Shown: piece after piece, positions 1 to 7,549 of the stretch
Layout: each line of letters begins with the position of its first letter
How positions within the stretch are numbered: position 1 is the first letter of the stretch
NCBI GenBank assembly: GCA_002334915.1
Contig: DDCQ01000098.1
Location: forward strand, 1 to 30,398
Origin: Porticoccaceae bacterium UBA2002
Lineage (GTDB): Bacteria; Pseudomonadota; Gammaproteobacteria; Pseudomonadales; Porticoccaceae
Reading direction: 5' to 3'
Length of the DNA stretch: 30,398 nucleotides
Made by a program: the position numbers and the translations under genes
The notes under the pieces: generated by a model
Seen by the model: the letters and a program-made list of their open reading frames with translations, nothing else
What the model was told of the DNA's origin: nothing
Databases searched by the model: none

Positions 1-581
1 TGGCTTTGCTGGGTTTTAGTATCTGGTATGACCTGGATGTACAGATCGGCGTAATTATGTCAGTTGCCGTCACCATTATTCTGTTTGGAACACAGCGACT
101 TATGGCCTGGACTCAAATGTTTGATGCGGTTATTGATGGCATCAAGATCATGTTACCTGCATTAACCATGGTTGTGATGGCCTTTGTCTTTAAAGAGGTC
201 AATGACCAGTTGGGATTAGCAATCTATGTGATCAATAATGTGGCCCCATTAATGACACCTCTTATGTTTCCCGCCCTGACCTTCCTCACTATGGCGCTTA
301 TTTCGTTTGCCACAGGTTCTAGCTGGGGCGTTTTCGCCATTGCCATCCCTATCATCTTGCCCCTGGCAGAAAGCGTGGGTGTCAGTATCCCGTTAGCTAT
401 CGGTGCCCTGGTATCCGCAAGCGCCTTTGGTAGTCATGCCTGTTTTTATTCCGATGCCACCGTACTCGCAGCGCAAGGCAGTGGTTGCGATGTCATGGAC
501 CATGCTCTGACTCAAATACCCTACGCTCTGATTGCCGCTGCGATATCCTGTGTTGGGCTAACCTTATTAGCAGCCCTGTAG
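1..581 (+). CDS. Na+/H+ antiporter, NhaC family, C-terminal part (cut by window edge)
   Basis: The reading frame is open from position 3 to a TAG at 579-581, so the 5' part lies outside the window and no start can be given. About 192 residues are visible, forming roughly four to five hydrophobic membrane segments. The stretch FATGSSWGVFAIAIP followed by GALVSASAFGSH and then SDATVLAAQGSGCD resembles the conserved C-terminal half of NhaC-type antiporters (GTSWGT...P, then G.H.SP.SDTT). Members of this family exchange sodium for protons across the inner membrane; some relatives carry amino or dicarboxylic acids instead, so the substrate is not settled. The family call is fairly secure, the exact substrate is not. 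The next gene, xseA, is 111 bp downstream with its own likely promoter. Confidence 0.75.
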   Translation, partial: ALLGFSIWYDLDVQIGVIMSVAVTIILFGTQRLMAWTQMFDAVIDGIKIMLPALTMVVMAFVFKEVNDQLGLAIYVINNVAPLMTPLMFPALTFLTMALISFATGSSWGVFAIAIPIILPLAESVGVSIPLAIGALVSASAFGSHACFYSDATVLAAQGSGCDVMDHALTQIPYALIAAAISCVGLTLLAAL

Positions 582-656
582 CCAGCCTTCTTCCTTGGCA
601 ATCTGACTGGCTTCCAGCTGAGCCTGCTCCTGAGCCACTACATAGTCAAAAATACA

Positions 657-686
657 GTGACTTAAGGCTGCGCAGTTCTCTACAAT
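657..686 (+). promoter_or_regulatory. Putative sigma-70 promoter of xseA
   Basis: A GTGACT (-35, 657-662) and a TACAAT (-10, 681-686) are separated by 18 bp. The -10 ends only six bases before the xseA ATG at 693, so transcription would begin at or next to the start codon. No Shine-Dalgarno sequence precedes that ATG. This suggests a leaderless xseA mRNA. Inferred from sequence only. Confidence 0.5.
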
Positions 687-692
687 AAGCCG

Positions 693-2042
693 ATGCAAAG
701 TACCCCTTCAGATAGACAGATCCTAAGCGTCAGTCAACTTAACCGCAACGTGCGCCACCTGATTGAAACTCAGCTGCCCTTGCTCTGGGTCGAGGGCGAG
801 ATTTCCAACTTTGCTCGCCCCGCGTCTGGCCACTGGTATCTGACTCTAAAAGATGATCAGGCCCAGGTGCGCTGCGCCATGTTTCGCAATGCCAACCAGA
901 GAGTCGCTTTCCAGCCAACCAATGGTACTCAGGTGCTGGTGCGCTGCCGCGCTGGCCTCTACGAGGGTCGCGGTGAATATCAGCTGATTGTGGAGCATAT
1001 GGAAGAAGCTGGTTTTGGTGCTCTGCAGCGCAAGTTTGAGCAACTAAAGCAACAGCTGAGCGATGAAGGGTTATTTGATAACCAGCACAAGCTGCCTATG
1101 CCCGACACTGTAGGGCATATTGGTGTTATCACTTCAGCCACAGGCGCGGCAGTCAAAGATATTCTGTCAGTGCTAAACCGTCGTTTTCCAGCCATTAAAG
1201 TGAGCATTTTCCCCGCTGCAGTGCAGGGTGAGGCCGCCGCTGGGCAAATAGTCGATGCCATAGCCTCCGCCAACCAGCATGGTCAGTGCGATGCTTTGAT
1301 TGTTGGCCGCGGTGGCGGTTCGCTGGAGGATCTGTGGCCCTTTAATGAAGAGGCCGTAGCCCGAGCTATTTTTGCCAGTGAAATTCCAGTGGTCAGTGCG
1401 GTGGGCCATGAGGTGGACTTTACTATTGCCGACTTTGTGGCGGATTTGCGCGCCCCAACTCCATCAGCAGCGGCAGAGCTGCTAAGTCCAGATGCCGAGG
1501 ATATGCTGGCGCAATTTAGCGGCTTTGAAGTAATGCTTGAGGAAGCGCTGGTGCGCAAGATCAGGCAGCTGGAACAGCGCACTGACTATTTGCAAAAACG
1601 CCTGCAGCATCCCGGCAGAAAGCTTCAGGAGCAATCGCAGCATCTGGACCACCTACATATCAGACTTAAGCGTGCCATCAAGGCTCAGCTGCAACAGCAG
1701 CGTTCCAGTATGCAGAGTATGCAAACCAGACTGCTGACCGAGAGCCCTGGTCAGGGCATTATCCAGCGTCAGCAACAGGTCAATCAGGCAGTCAAACAGA
1801 TAACCCGCGCCGTCAGCCAGCAACTTGAGAAAAAGCACACCAAAACTGCTCAGGCAATGCATCTATTGGATACGGTTAGCCCATTGAAAACGCTGGGGCG
1901 GGGTTACAGTATTATTCGTGACAACAATAATACGGTGGTCAAGACGGTGAAGGGCGTGAGTGCCGGTGATGAGCTTAAAAGTCAGTTAGCCGATGGCGAG
2001 ATACTTTTCTCGGTAACCGAGACTACGAATACAGTGCTATAG
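693..2042 (+). CDS. xseA: Exodeoxyribonuclease VII large subunit
   Basis: This is the large subunit of exonuclease VII, which with several XseB subunits degrades single-stranded DNA from both ends into oligonucleotides in the cytoplasm. The 449-residue product has the family's usual length. An N-terminal OB-fold (about residues 10-105, with WVEGEISNF and SGHWYLTLKD) is followed by the catalytic domain with GRGGGSLEDLW and then SAVGHEVDFTIADFVADLRAPTPSAAAE. A long Gln/Arg-rich coiled coil (about 265-400) and a short C-terminal domain with LGRGYSI complete it. The ATG at 693 aligns with the start of the E. coli protein, although no ribosome binding site is visible before it. xseB is not in the window. 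The gene converges on the methionine gamma-lyase gene. Confidence 0.96.
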   Translation: MQSTPSDRQILSVSQLNRNVRHLIETQLPLLWVEGEISNFARPASGHWYLTLKDDQAQVRCAMFRNANQRVAFQPTNGTQVLVRCRAGLYEGRGEYQLIVEHMEEAGFGALQRKFEQLKQQLSDEGLFDNQHKLPMPDTVGHIGVITSATGAAVKDILSVLNRRFPAIKVSIFPAAVQGEAAAGQIVDAIASANQHGQCDALIVGRGGGSLEDLWPFNEEAVARAIFASEIPVVSAVGHEVDFTIADFVADLRAPTPSAAAELLSPDAEDMLAQFSGFEVMLEEALVRKIRQLEQRTDYLQKRLQHPGRKLQEQSQHLDHLHIRLKRAIKAQLQQQRSSMQSMQTRLLTESPGQGIIQRQQQVNQAVKQITRAVSQQLEKKHTKTAQAMHLLDTVSPLKTLGRGYSIIRDNNNTVVKTVKGVSAGDELKSQLADGEILFSVTETTNTVL

Positions 2043-2056
2043 ATTGGCAGCGTTCT

Positions 2057-2083
2057 GTCATCCTTCGCTACGCTCAGGATAAC
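2057..2083. repeat. Short palindromic element between convergent genes
   Basis: Between the stops of xseA and the gamma-lyase gene lies an imperfect palindrome. The arms GTcATCCT and AGGATaAC enclose the loop TCGCTACGCTC. One reading frame across it gives the peptide VILSVAKDDR. ILSVAKD-type peptides are known from spurious proteins translated out of short dispersed palindromic repeats in many bacteria, so this may be one copy of such a family. It could also fold as a weak hairpin at the 3' ends of both genes, but no clear T-tract follows. Only one copy is visible in this window. Confidence 0.5.
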
Positions 2084-2120
2084 CAGCGGGAAGGCCCGGG
2101 ACAAATTAGAGTACAACCTG

Positions 2121-3332
2121 CTAGTCTCCCAAAGCCTGCCGCAAGTCCGCAATAATATCCTCCACCGCCTCAAGTCCCGCAGAAATGCGCACCAATCCCT
2201 CAGTAATACCATGCTCGCCCCGCTCTTCCAGAGTATAGGTCGAGTGCGTCATGCTGGCCGGGTGCTGAATCAATGTCTCTGCATCCCCCAGACTCACCGC
2301 CAACTTGGCCAGCTTAAGTTTATTTAGCATGCTCACGGCAGCTTGATAACCACCCTTTAGTTCCATAGCAATCATGCCGCCAAAGTCATCCATCTGCAGG
2401 CTGGCGATCTGATGCCAGGGGTCATTTTTTAGCCCGGGGAAAAATACCTGGTCCACAGCCGGATGCTGATCCAGCATCTCGGCAATGGCCTGAGCATTTT
2501 TGCAGTGACGTTCCATACGCAGCTGCAATGTTTTAATGCCGCGCAAAATCAGAAATACCGTCATTGGCGAAATCACAGCACCCGTCATATCTTTTAGGCC
2601 AAACACTCGAATCTGATGAATGGTCTCAGCATCAGCCACCACCGCACCAGCAATTAAATCGCCATGACCACCCAGATATTTGGTGGCTGAATGGACCACA
2701 ATATCAGCACCCATAGTCAGCGGGCGCTGCAGTGCCGGGGTGCAATAGGTGTTATCCACCATCACTTTTATATCTGAGTTATAGGACTTAGCCAGCCCAC
2801 TAACTGCGGCTATATCAATCACCCGCATATTGGGGTTAACCGGGGTTTCAAAATACATCACCCTGGTCTTGTCGCTGAGATTGGCTTTTATATCATCATG
2901 GTCAGTAAAGTCGGCAAAACAGATATCCACACCAAACTTTTTAAGCCCGTGCTCCATAAACGAGAAGGTGCAGCCATAGAGTGTTTTATCCACAAGCACC
3001 TGATCCCCAGGTGCCAGCAAGGTCCACAATGTGGCGGTAATGGCGCCCATACCCGAAGCCGTTGCCAGAGCCGCCTCGCCCTCCTCCAGATCTGCCAACC
3101 TGGTTTCCAGAATCTCCTGAGTGGGGTTGGAAACGCGGCTGTAGAAATGCCCCGGCTCCTCGCCCGAAAAACGCCCGGCGCCCTGAGCCACATCATCAAA
3201 AGCAAAGGTTGAAGTCATATAGATTGGCGGATTGAGCGAACCCTGATGATCTGCGCTGTTATAACCAGCATGGACAGACCGGGTGGCAAACGAGAGTTTA
3301 TTTTTATTATCGGCAGACATGGGTGAGCTCAT
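2121..3332 (-). CDS. mdeA: Methionine gamma-lyase (PLP-dependent)
   Basis: The product belongs to the Cys/Met-metabolism PLP enzymes and most resembles methionine gamma-lyase, which splits L-methionine into methanethiol, ammonia and 2-oxobutyrate in the cytoplasm. Visible features are the PLP lysine in HSATKYLGGHGD, the lyase-specific cysteine in TLYGCTF (Cys116 in the Pseudomonas enzyme) and GLKDMTGA, which carries the Lys-Asp pair (240/241 in Pseudomonas) typical of methionine specificity. DAETLIQHPASMTHS near the C terminus is also conserved. A TTG at 3344 would extend the frame, but ATG at 3332 or 3320 is more likely; none has a strong ribosome binding site. A divergent Lrp-type regulator lies upstream, as with mdeR and mdeA in Pseudomonas putida. 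Cystathionine gamma-lyase is the main alternative, but the cysteine and Lys-Asp pair argue against it. Confidence 0.87.
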   Translation of the reverse strand: MSSPMSADNKNKLSFATRSVHAGYNSADHQGSLNPPIYMTSTFAFDDVAQGAGRFSGEEPGHFYSRVSNPTQEILETRLADLEEGEAALATASGMGAITATLWTLLAPGDQVLVDKTLYGCTFSFMEHGLKKFGVDICFADFTDHDDIKANLSDKTRVMYFETPVNPNMRVIDIAAVSGLAKSYNSDIKVMVDNTYCTPALQRPLTMGADIVVHSATKYLGGHGDLIAGAVVADAETIHQIRVFGLKDMTGAVISPMTVFLILRGIKTLQLRMERHCKNAQAIAEMLDQHPAVDQVFFPGLKNDPWHQIASLQMDDFGGMIAMELKGGYQAAVSMLNKLKLAKLAVSLGDAETLIQHPASMTHSTYTLEERGEHGITEGLVRISAGLEAVEDIIADLRQALGD

Positions 3333-3358
3333 CAAAAAGGTCAACTATTGCAGCAAGA

Positions 3359-3380
3359 TTAACCCTATTAATTGGGTTAA
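3359..3380. promoter_or_regulatory. Dyad operator candidate between mdeA and its regulator
   Basis: A 22-bp palindrome consists of the arms TTAACCC (3359-3365) and GGGTTAA (3374-3380) around an AT-rich centre that contains the self-complementary ATTAAT. Only one base pair of the whole dyad is mismatched. It lies 27 bp upstream of the mdeA ATG at 3332 and 75 bp before the regulator ATG. Size, symmetry and AT-rich core fit an Lrp/AsnC-family binding site. Binding is inferred. Confidence 0.55.
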
Positions 3381-3395
3381 ATCTCCTTTTTAAGT

Positions 3396-3424
3396 TTGCT
3401 GAAATAGCAATAAATGGCTATATT
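3396..3424 (+). promoter_or_regulatory. Putative promoter of the Lrp-type regulator
   Basis: TTGCTG (3396-3401) and TATATT (3419-3424) are spaced by 17 bp on the plus strand, about 30 bp before the ATG of the regulator. The -10 is good and the -35 weak. The dyad at 3359-3380 lies just upstream, so a protein bound there could act on both this promoter and mdeA. Confidence 0.35.
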
Positions 3425-3454
3425 CACCATTATATTTATTAATTGAGGTGAATA

Positions 3455-3934
3455 ATGCCAATTCCGAAGCTTGACCGCATGGATCGACGCATACTTGAAC
3501 AGATTCAGGCCGATGGCAGTATCAGTAATCTTGAGTTGGCTGAGCGTGTAGGTCTCTCTCCCTCTCCCTGCGCCCGCCGGGTTAAGTTACTTCAGGACAG
3601 TGGCATTATTAGCCGGCAGATTACCCTGCTGGACCAAAAGAAGCTGGGGCTACCCATCAGTATTTATATTTCCGTAAGCCTGGATCATCAGAGTCCTGAT
3701 CGGCTGGCCAACTTTGACAGCAACGTCAGCAGCTGGGCCGAGGTAGTGGAGTGCTCATTGATTACCGGCAGCGATACAGATTACCTGCTAAAGGTGGTGA
3801 TGCCAGATATGGACTATTACCAGAGATTCTTGCTGGATAAGCTCAATCAGATTGAGGGGGTTAGCAGCATTAGAACCAGCTTTGTATTAAGGCAGGTGGT
3901 GCAGAGAACGGAGATGCCGTTGGATCATATTTAG
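3455..3934 (+). CDS. Lrp/AsnC family regulator (MdeR-like)
   Basis: A 159-residue protein with the usual Lrp/AsnC build. An N-terminal winged helix-turn-helix (about 5-60) reads LDRMDRRILEQIQADG, then LELAERVGLSPSPCARRVK. A C-terminal ligand-binding and oligomerisation domain (RAM, about 65-150) contains VVECSLITGSDTDYLLKVV. Such proteins form octamers and respond to amino acids. The ATG at 3455 has a GAGGTG ribosome binding site four bases upstream. Its position, divergent from methionine gamma-lyase, matches mdeR of Pseudomonas putida, so control of mdeA in response to methionine is the likely job; this is inferred from position and family. A strong terminator follows directly. Confidence 0.85.
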   Translation: MPIPKLDRMDRRILEQIQADGSISNLELAERVGLSPSPCARRVKLLQDSGIISRQITLLDQKKLGLPISIYISVSLDHQSPDRLANFDSNVSSWAEVVECSLITGSDTDYLLKVVMPDMDYYQRFLLDKLNQIEGVSSIRTSFVLRQVVQRTEMPLDHI

Positions 3935-3956
3935 AGATTATTCGTACTGACTCAGG

Positions 3957-3991
3957 GTGACAATCCAGAGTGGTCTGGATTGTCACTTTTT
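3957..3991 (+). terminator. Rho-independent terminator of the Lrp-type regulator
   Basis: A perfect 13-bp stem, GTGACAATCCAGA (3957-3969) against TCTGGATTGTCAC (3974-3986), has a four-base loop and is followed by five T on the plus strand. The 3' arm contains the der stop codon (3983-3985), so the two convergent genes share these bases. There is no T-tract in the minus direction, so it should mainly stop plus-strand transcription. Confidence 0.9.
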
Positions 3992-5392
3992 GCGGTTGCC
4001 TGGGTCGTTGCGCTTGCTGTATTTCACAATCTTCTTGCGCTTGGCTACCGGCTTATCCTTTGCCGTTAATGCCTTGGTTTTATAGGGGTTATCACCAGTG
4101 CGATACTCCACCTTAACGGGCGTACCATGTAAACCCAGCTCGCGACGGAAAATCTTTTCCAAGTATCTGGTGTACTGAGCAGGTACAGAATCCGTCTGAT
4201 TACCATGAATAATAATCACCGGCGGATTGCGCCCACCTGCATGGGCAAAGCGCAATTTAATACGGCGACCATGCACCATTGGCGGCTGGTGTTCTTCAAC
4301 CGCACCTTCCAATACCTTAGTTAAACGCGATGCGCTTAGGGTATCAGTAGCCGCAGAATAAGCTGCTCCGACAGAGTCGTAGAGGTTACCCACACCAGTG
4401 CCATGCAGTGCTGAGATAAAATGCACATCGGCAAATTCGGCAAAACGCAGGCGGCGTTTAATATCGGCTTTAATTTTTTCCCGCTTCTCTGGATCGAGGC
4501 CATCCCATTTATTGACGCCCACCACCAGGCCGCGGCCCGCGTCAATAACTGAACCCATCAGATGCAGATCCTGCTCAACCAGACCCTCCTGGGCATCCAC
4601 CAGCAGTATCACTACATTGGCGTCATCAATGGCTTGTAATGTTTTAACAATGGAGAACTTCTCCACCGCTAATTTAATATTTTTGCGTTTGCGAATACCG
4701 GCAGTATCGATCAGCGTGTATTCCTGACCATGACGCTCATAGTCTATATAGACACTGTCTCTGGTGGTGCCAGCTTCATCATAGACCACCACCCGGTCTT
4801 CCCCCAGCAAGCGATTAACCAATGTCGACTTACCCACATTGGGGCGGCCGACCACACCGATTTTAATGCTGTTTAAACCGCTGTTATCTGGCTCCACATA
4901 TTCCGGGAAGGGTTCCAACAACTCTTCCATCATAGAGCGCACACCACGGCCATGGGTGGCTGTGGTGGGGAACATCCCAGAGAAACCCAGCTGGTAGAAA
5001 TCGGCCAGCGCCTCTGCCGGATCAAGCCCATCGATTTTATTGGCGACCAGATAGACTTTGCGATTTTTCTGGCGCAGCTTCTCGGCAATCATATAGTCCG
5101 CCGCAATAATCCCCGAGCGGCAGTCGACGATAAACAGCACAATATCGGCTTCATCCATGGCCAGCAGGGACTGCTCGGCCATGCCCAGATCAATACCCTC
5201 TTCCTCACCGCTGATACCGCCAGTATCAATCACCATAAAGCGGCGATTGTACATTTCCCCATCGCCATACTTGCGATCACGAGTTAATCCAGAATAGTTG
5301 GCCACCAGCGCGTCTCGACTGCGAGTGAGTCGATTAAACAGTGTGGACTTGCCAACATTGGGACGCCCCACCAGGGCAATAACAGGAATCAT
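3983..5392 (-). CDS. der: Ribosome biogenesis GTPase Der (EngA)
   Basis: Der is a tandem GTPase needed for assembly of the 50S ribosomal subunit. The 469-residue product has both GTPase domains: Walker [10 protein letters not shown] at about residues 9-17 and again at 182-190, DTGG at 56-59 and DTAG in the second domain, and NKID and NKWD as the guanine-specificity motifs. The KH-like domain follows (about 350-440), then a basic lysine-rich tail ending near [13 protein letters not shown]. The length is normal. In most gammaproteobacteria der directly follows bamB; here a convergent regulator and an aminotransferase gene separate them. The terminator of the upstream aminotransferase gene lies in the 61-bp gap, so der presumably needs its own promoter, which I could not identify confidently. 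Confidence 0.97.
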   Translation of the reverse strand: MIPVIALVGRPNVGKSTLFNRLTRSRDALVANYSGLTRDRKYGDGEMYNRRFMVIDTGGISGEEEGIDLGMAEQSLLAMDEADIVLFIVDCRSGIIAADYMIAEKLRQKNRKVYLVANKIDGLDPAEALADFYQLGFSGMFPTTATHGRGVRSMMEELLEPFPEYVEPDNSGLNSIKIGVVGRPNVGKSTLVNRLLGEDRVVVYDEAGTTRDSVYIDYERHGQEYTLIDTAGIRKRKNIKLAVEKFSIVKTLQAIDDANVVILLVDAQEGLVEQDLHLMGSVIDAGRGLVVGVNKWDGLDPEKREKIKADIKRRLRFAEFADVHFISALHGTGVGNLYDSVGAAYSAATDTLSASRLTKVLEGAVEEHQPPMVHGRRIKLRFAHAGGRNPPVIIIHGNQTDSVPAQYTRYLEKIFRRELGLHGTPVKVEYRTGDNPYKTKALTAKDKPVAKRKKIVKYSKRNDPGNRKK

Positions 5393-5397
5393 AGAAT

Positions 5398-5428
5398 AAA
5401 AAATGCCGCAGGTTTCAAGTGCGGCATT
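5398..5428 (-). terminator. Rho-independent terminator of the aminotransferase gene
   Basis: Read on the minus strand, AATGCCGCA (5428-5420) pairs perfectly over nine bases with TGCGGCATT (5410-5402) around a nine-base loop. A run of T to position 5398 follows. It lies between the aminotransferase stop and the der start, so it insulates der from the upstream gene. Confidence 0.88.
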
Positions 5429-5453
5429 CTACTGTAGTTTGCTCAGCTTAACA

Positions 5454-6809
5454 TTAAGTGATTTTATCCAATACGCGCCTCACAGAGGCAAACATACTGT
5501 GGATATCATCCTCTTTGGAATTGAGAAATGGGGAAAATTGCAGGATATCCATGCCATTGCGAATTACCAGATCTTCATCCCAAAAACAGTGCTTGTGAGT
5601 ATCGAGACCACGGGCGCCAGGGGCACTTTTTCTGGGCGTTAATTCAATGGCGCCCATAAGACCCAGGTTGCGCACATCAATAACCATAGGGTGATCGTCA
5701 AACTGATGAATGGCCTCGGCAAACATGGTTTCCAGTTGGCGAGACTGCTCAAAGCTGCCCTCTTGCTGATACACATCCAGCGTCGCCAATCCCGCGGCCG
5801 CAGCAACCGGATGACCGGAATAGGTGTAGCCATGGAACAGTTCAATACTCTGCTCCGGGCCCTGCATAAAGGCTTGATAAATAGCCTCTGTAGCCAGCAC
5901 GGCACCCATGGGAATAACCCCATTGGTGAGACCTTTGGCGGTAGTGATCAGGTCCGGCATTACGCCAAAACGCTGGGCGGCAAAGGGCGCACCCACACGG
6001 CCAAAGGCGGTGATTACCTCATCAAAAATTAGCAGAATGCCATGTTTGGTGCAGATTTCTCGCAGGCGCTCAAGATAGCCCACAGGGGGTGGCAATATGC
6101 CGGTGGATCCGGCCACTGGCTCCACAATCACTGCGGCAATGGTGCTGGCATCATGGAGTGCCACCAGGGTTTCCAACTCCTCTACTAAATGACCGCCCCA
6201 CTCCGGCTGGCCCTTGCTAAAGGCCGCGTGTTCCAGATTATGGGTATGGGGCAGATGGTCCACACCATTAATGAGATTGGCACTAAACATTTTGCGGTTG
6301 GGGCCAATGCCCCCCACAGAAATACCACCAAAGTTAACCCCGTGATAGCCGCGCTGACGGCCGATTAATCTGGTGCGGCTGGCATCGCCACGGGCGCGGT
6401 GATAGCCAAGGGCAATTTTTAAGGCAGTATCGACAGACTCGGAACCCGAGTTGGTAAAGAAAGCATGGTTGAGGCCCTCTGGCGCCATAGCGGTAAGCTT
6501 GTCTGCCAGCTCAAAGGCCTTGTTATGGCCCAGCTGAAAACCCATGCACAGGTCCATCTCGCCCACTTGCTTCTGCACGGCTTCAACAATTTTAGGGTGG
6601 CAGTGGCCAATGCCCGAGGTCCACAACCCGGAGAAACCATCATAGATTTTGCGCCCGTCGTTGCTGATGTAATGGTGCCCCTGGGCCGAGGCAATCAGGC
6701 GCGGAGATTGCTTGAAGTCCCGGTTAGCCGTAAAAGGCATCCAGTGGGCGTCCATGGCTTGGGCGGATGGTTGGTTTGTCATGGCTGGGCTCGATTTTGT
6801 GGTGGTCAT
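5454..6809 (-). CDS. Class III aminotransferase, omega-amino acid:pyruvate type
   Basis: A PLP-dependent class III (omega) aminotransferase, most like omega-amino acid--pyruvate (beta-alanine--pyruvate) transaminases, which pass the terminal amino group of beta-alanine, GABA-like acids or diamines to pyruvate. With the ATG at 6809 the product has 451 residues. Near the N terminus is DAHWMPFTANRDF, typical of this subgroup. NSGSES (about 120-125) binds the cofactor phosphate, IFDEVITAFGR holds the cofactor aspartate (about 263), and TTAKGLTNG carries the PLP lysine (about 292). A TTG at 6830 would add seven residues; a later ATG at 6782 is also possible. A PuuR-like regulator is divergent, which points to polyamine or omega-amino acid breakdown. 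The exact substrate cannot be read from sequence. Confidence 0.88.
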   Translation of the reverse strand: MTTTKSSPAMTNQPSAQAMDAHWMPFTANRDFKQSPRLIASAQGHHYISNDGRKIYDGFSGLWTSGIGHCHPKIVEAVQKQVGEMDLCMGFQLGHNKAFELADKLTAMAPEGLNHAFFTNSGSESVDTALKIALGYHRARGDASRTRLIGRQRGYHGVNFGGISVGGIGPNRKMFSANLINGVDHLPHTHNLEHAAFSKGQPEWGGHLVEELETLVALHDASTIAAVIVEPVAGSTGILPPPVGYLERLREICTKHGILLIFDEVITAFGRVGAPFAAQRFGVMPDLITTAKGLTNGVIPMGAVLATEAIYQAFMQGPEQSIELFHGYTYSGHPVAAAAGLATLDVYQQEGSFEQSRQLETMFAEAIHQFDDHPMVIDVRNLGLMGAIELTPRKSAPGARGLDTHKHCFWDEDLVIRNGMDILQFSPFLNSKEDDIHSMFASVRRVLDKIT

Positions 6810-6921
6810 TTTAAAGCGAAGGATGTCCAAAACAGCAGTCTAAAACTCAACCAGCATGTTAAACAACCAGTTAGTTTAAATTAATTAACTCACTGATTTT
6901 ATTCACTTTTAAAAATTAAGC

Positions 6922-6937
6922 GTTTACTATACTAAAC
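6922..6937. promoter_or_regulatory. Dyad operator candidate between aminotransferase and PuuR-like genes
   Basis: GTTTAcTATAcTAAAC is a 16-bp palindrome with one mismatched pair. It sits in the very AT-rich divergent control region (6810-6966), 30 bp before the regulator ATG, and includes a TATACT that could be a -10 element. A helix-turn-helix repressor bound here would control its own gene and perhaps the aminotransferase gene. Inferred. Confidence 0.4.
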
Positions 6938-6966
6938 ATAATTTGGTTTTTTTGAGGCAATTGTCA

Positions 6967-7515
6967 ATGGATAGCGAAACCGGAGCCCGTCTGCGCGAGA
7001 TTCGCAGCAAAACAGGCCTTTCCCAGCGCCAGCTGGCCAAGGCATCAGGTGTGGCCAACGCCACTATTTCACAGATCGAGTCGGGGGCAATAAATCCCAC
7101 TGTGGGCATGCTTAAAAAGGTATTAGGGGGTATTCCCATCAGCCTTAGCGACTTTTTTGCCGACGATTTTAGTTTTACCGATCAGGTGTTTTTTAGTGCC
7201 AACAAATTACTGCAGCTGGGCGAAGGTGGGGTGTCTTATCTGCAGGTGGGCAATCATCTGCACAACAGGTCAATACAGATGATGAAAGAGTGCTACCAGC
7301 CAGGAGCCCATACCGGCAAACATGCGATACAGCACGAGGGTGAGGAGTGCGGAATTATTTTAAGCGGTTCGCTGGAGGTGCAGGTGGGGGAAGAGAAAAA
7401 GGTGCTCAAACCAGGAGATGCCTATTATTTTAAAAGCACTGTGCCCCATCATTTTAAAAATGTTGGCCGCGACCCCTGCGAACTGATCACGGCCTGTTCA
7501 CCGCCGAGCTTTTAA
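6967..7515 (+). CDS. XRE-cupin transcriptional regulator, PuuR-like
   Basis: A 182-residue protein with an N-terminal XRE-type helix-turn-helix (about 5-60: LREIRSKTGLSQRQLAK, then ATISQIESG and NPTVGMLKKVL) and a C-terminal cupin sensor domain (about 105-178, with HEGEECGIILSGSLEV and PGDAYYFKSTVPHHF). The same build, length and several sequence stretches are seen in PuuR, the putrescine-responsive repressor of E. coli. The ATG at 6967 is preceded by GAGG at a ten-base spacing; an upstream TTG at 6943 is less likely. It is divergent from the aminotransferase gene, so it probably represses that gene until an amine or amino acid ligand is bound. The ligand is unknown. Confidence 0.82.
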   Translation: MDSETGARLREIRSKTGLSQRQLAKASGVANATISQIESGAINPTVGMLKKVLGGIPISLSDFFADDFSFTDQVFFSANKLLQLGEGGVSYLQVGNHLHNRSIQMMKECYQPGAHTGKHAIQHEGEECGIILSGSLEVQVGEEKKVLKPGDAYYFKSTVPHHFKNVGRDPCELITACSPPSF

Positions 7516-7526
7516 ACGGGCTTTTG

Positions 7527-7549
7527 ATCCAGGTTTTGACCTGGATTTT
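7527..7549 (+). terminator. Rho-independent terminator of the PuuR-like gene
   Basis: ATCCAGGT (7527-7534) pairs perfectly with ACCTGGAT (7539-7546) around TTTG, followed by a short T-tract in the plus direction. The T-tract overlaps the bamB stop codon (7548-7550). The minus direction has no T-tract. Confidence 0.75.

Noticed and set aside
1982..2212. A minus-strand open frame containing VILSVAKDD across the xseA/mdeA junction
   Set aside because: It overlaps both real genes, and the peptide is of the kind produced by short palindromic repeats, not by a protein family.
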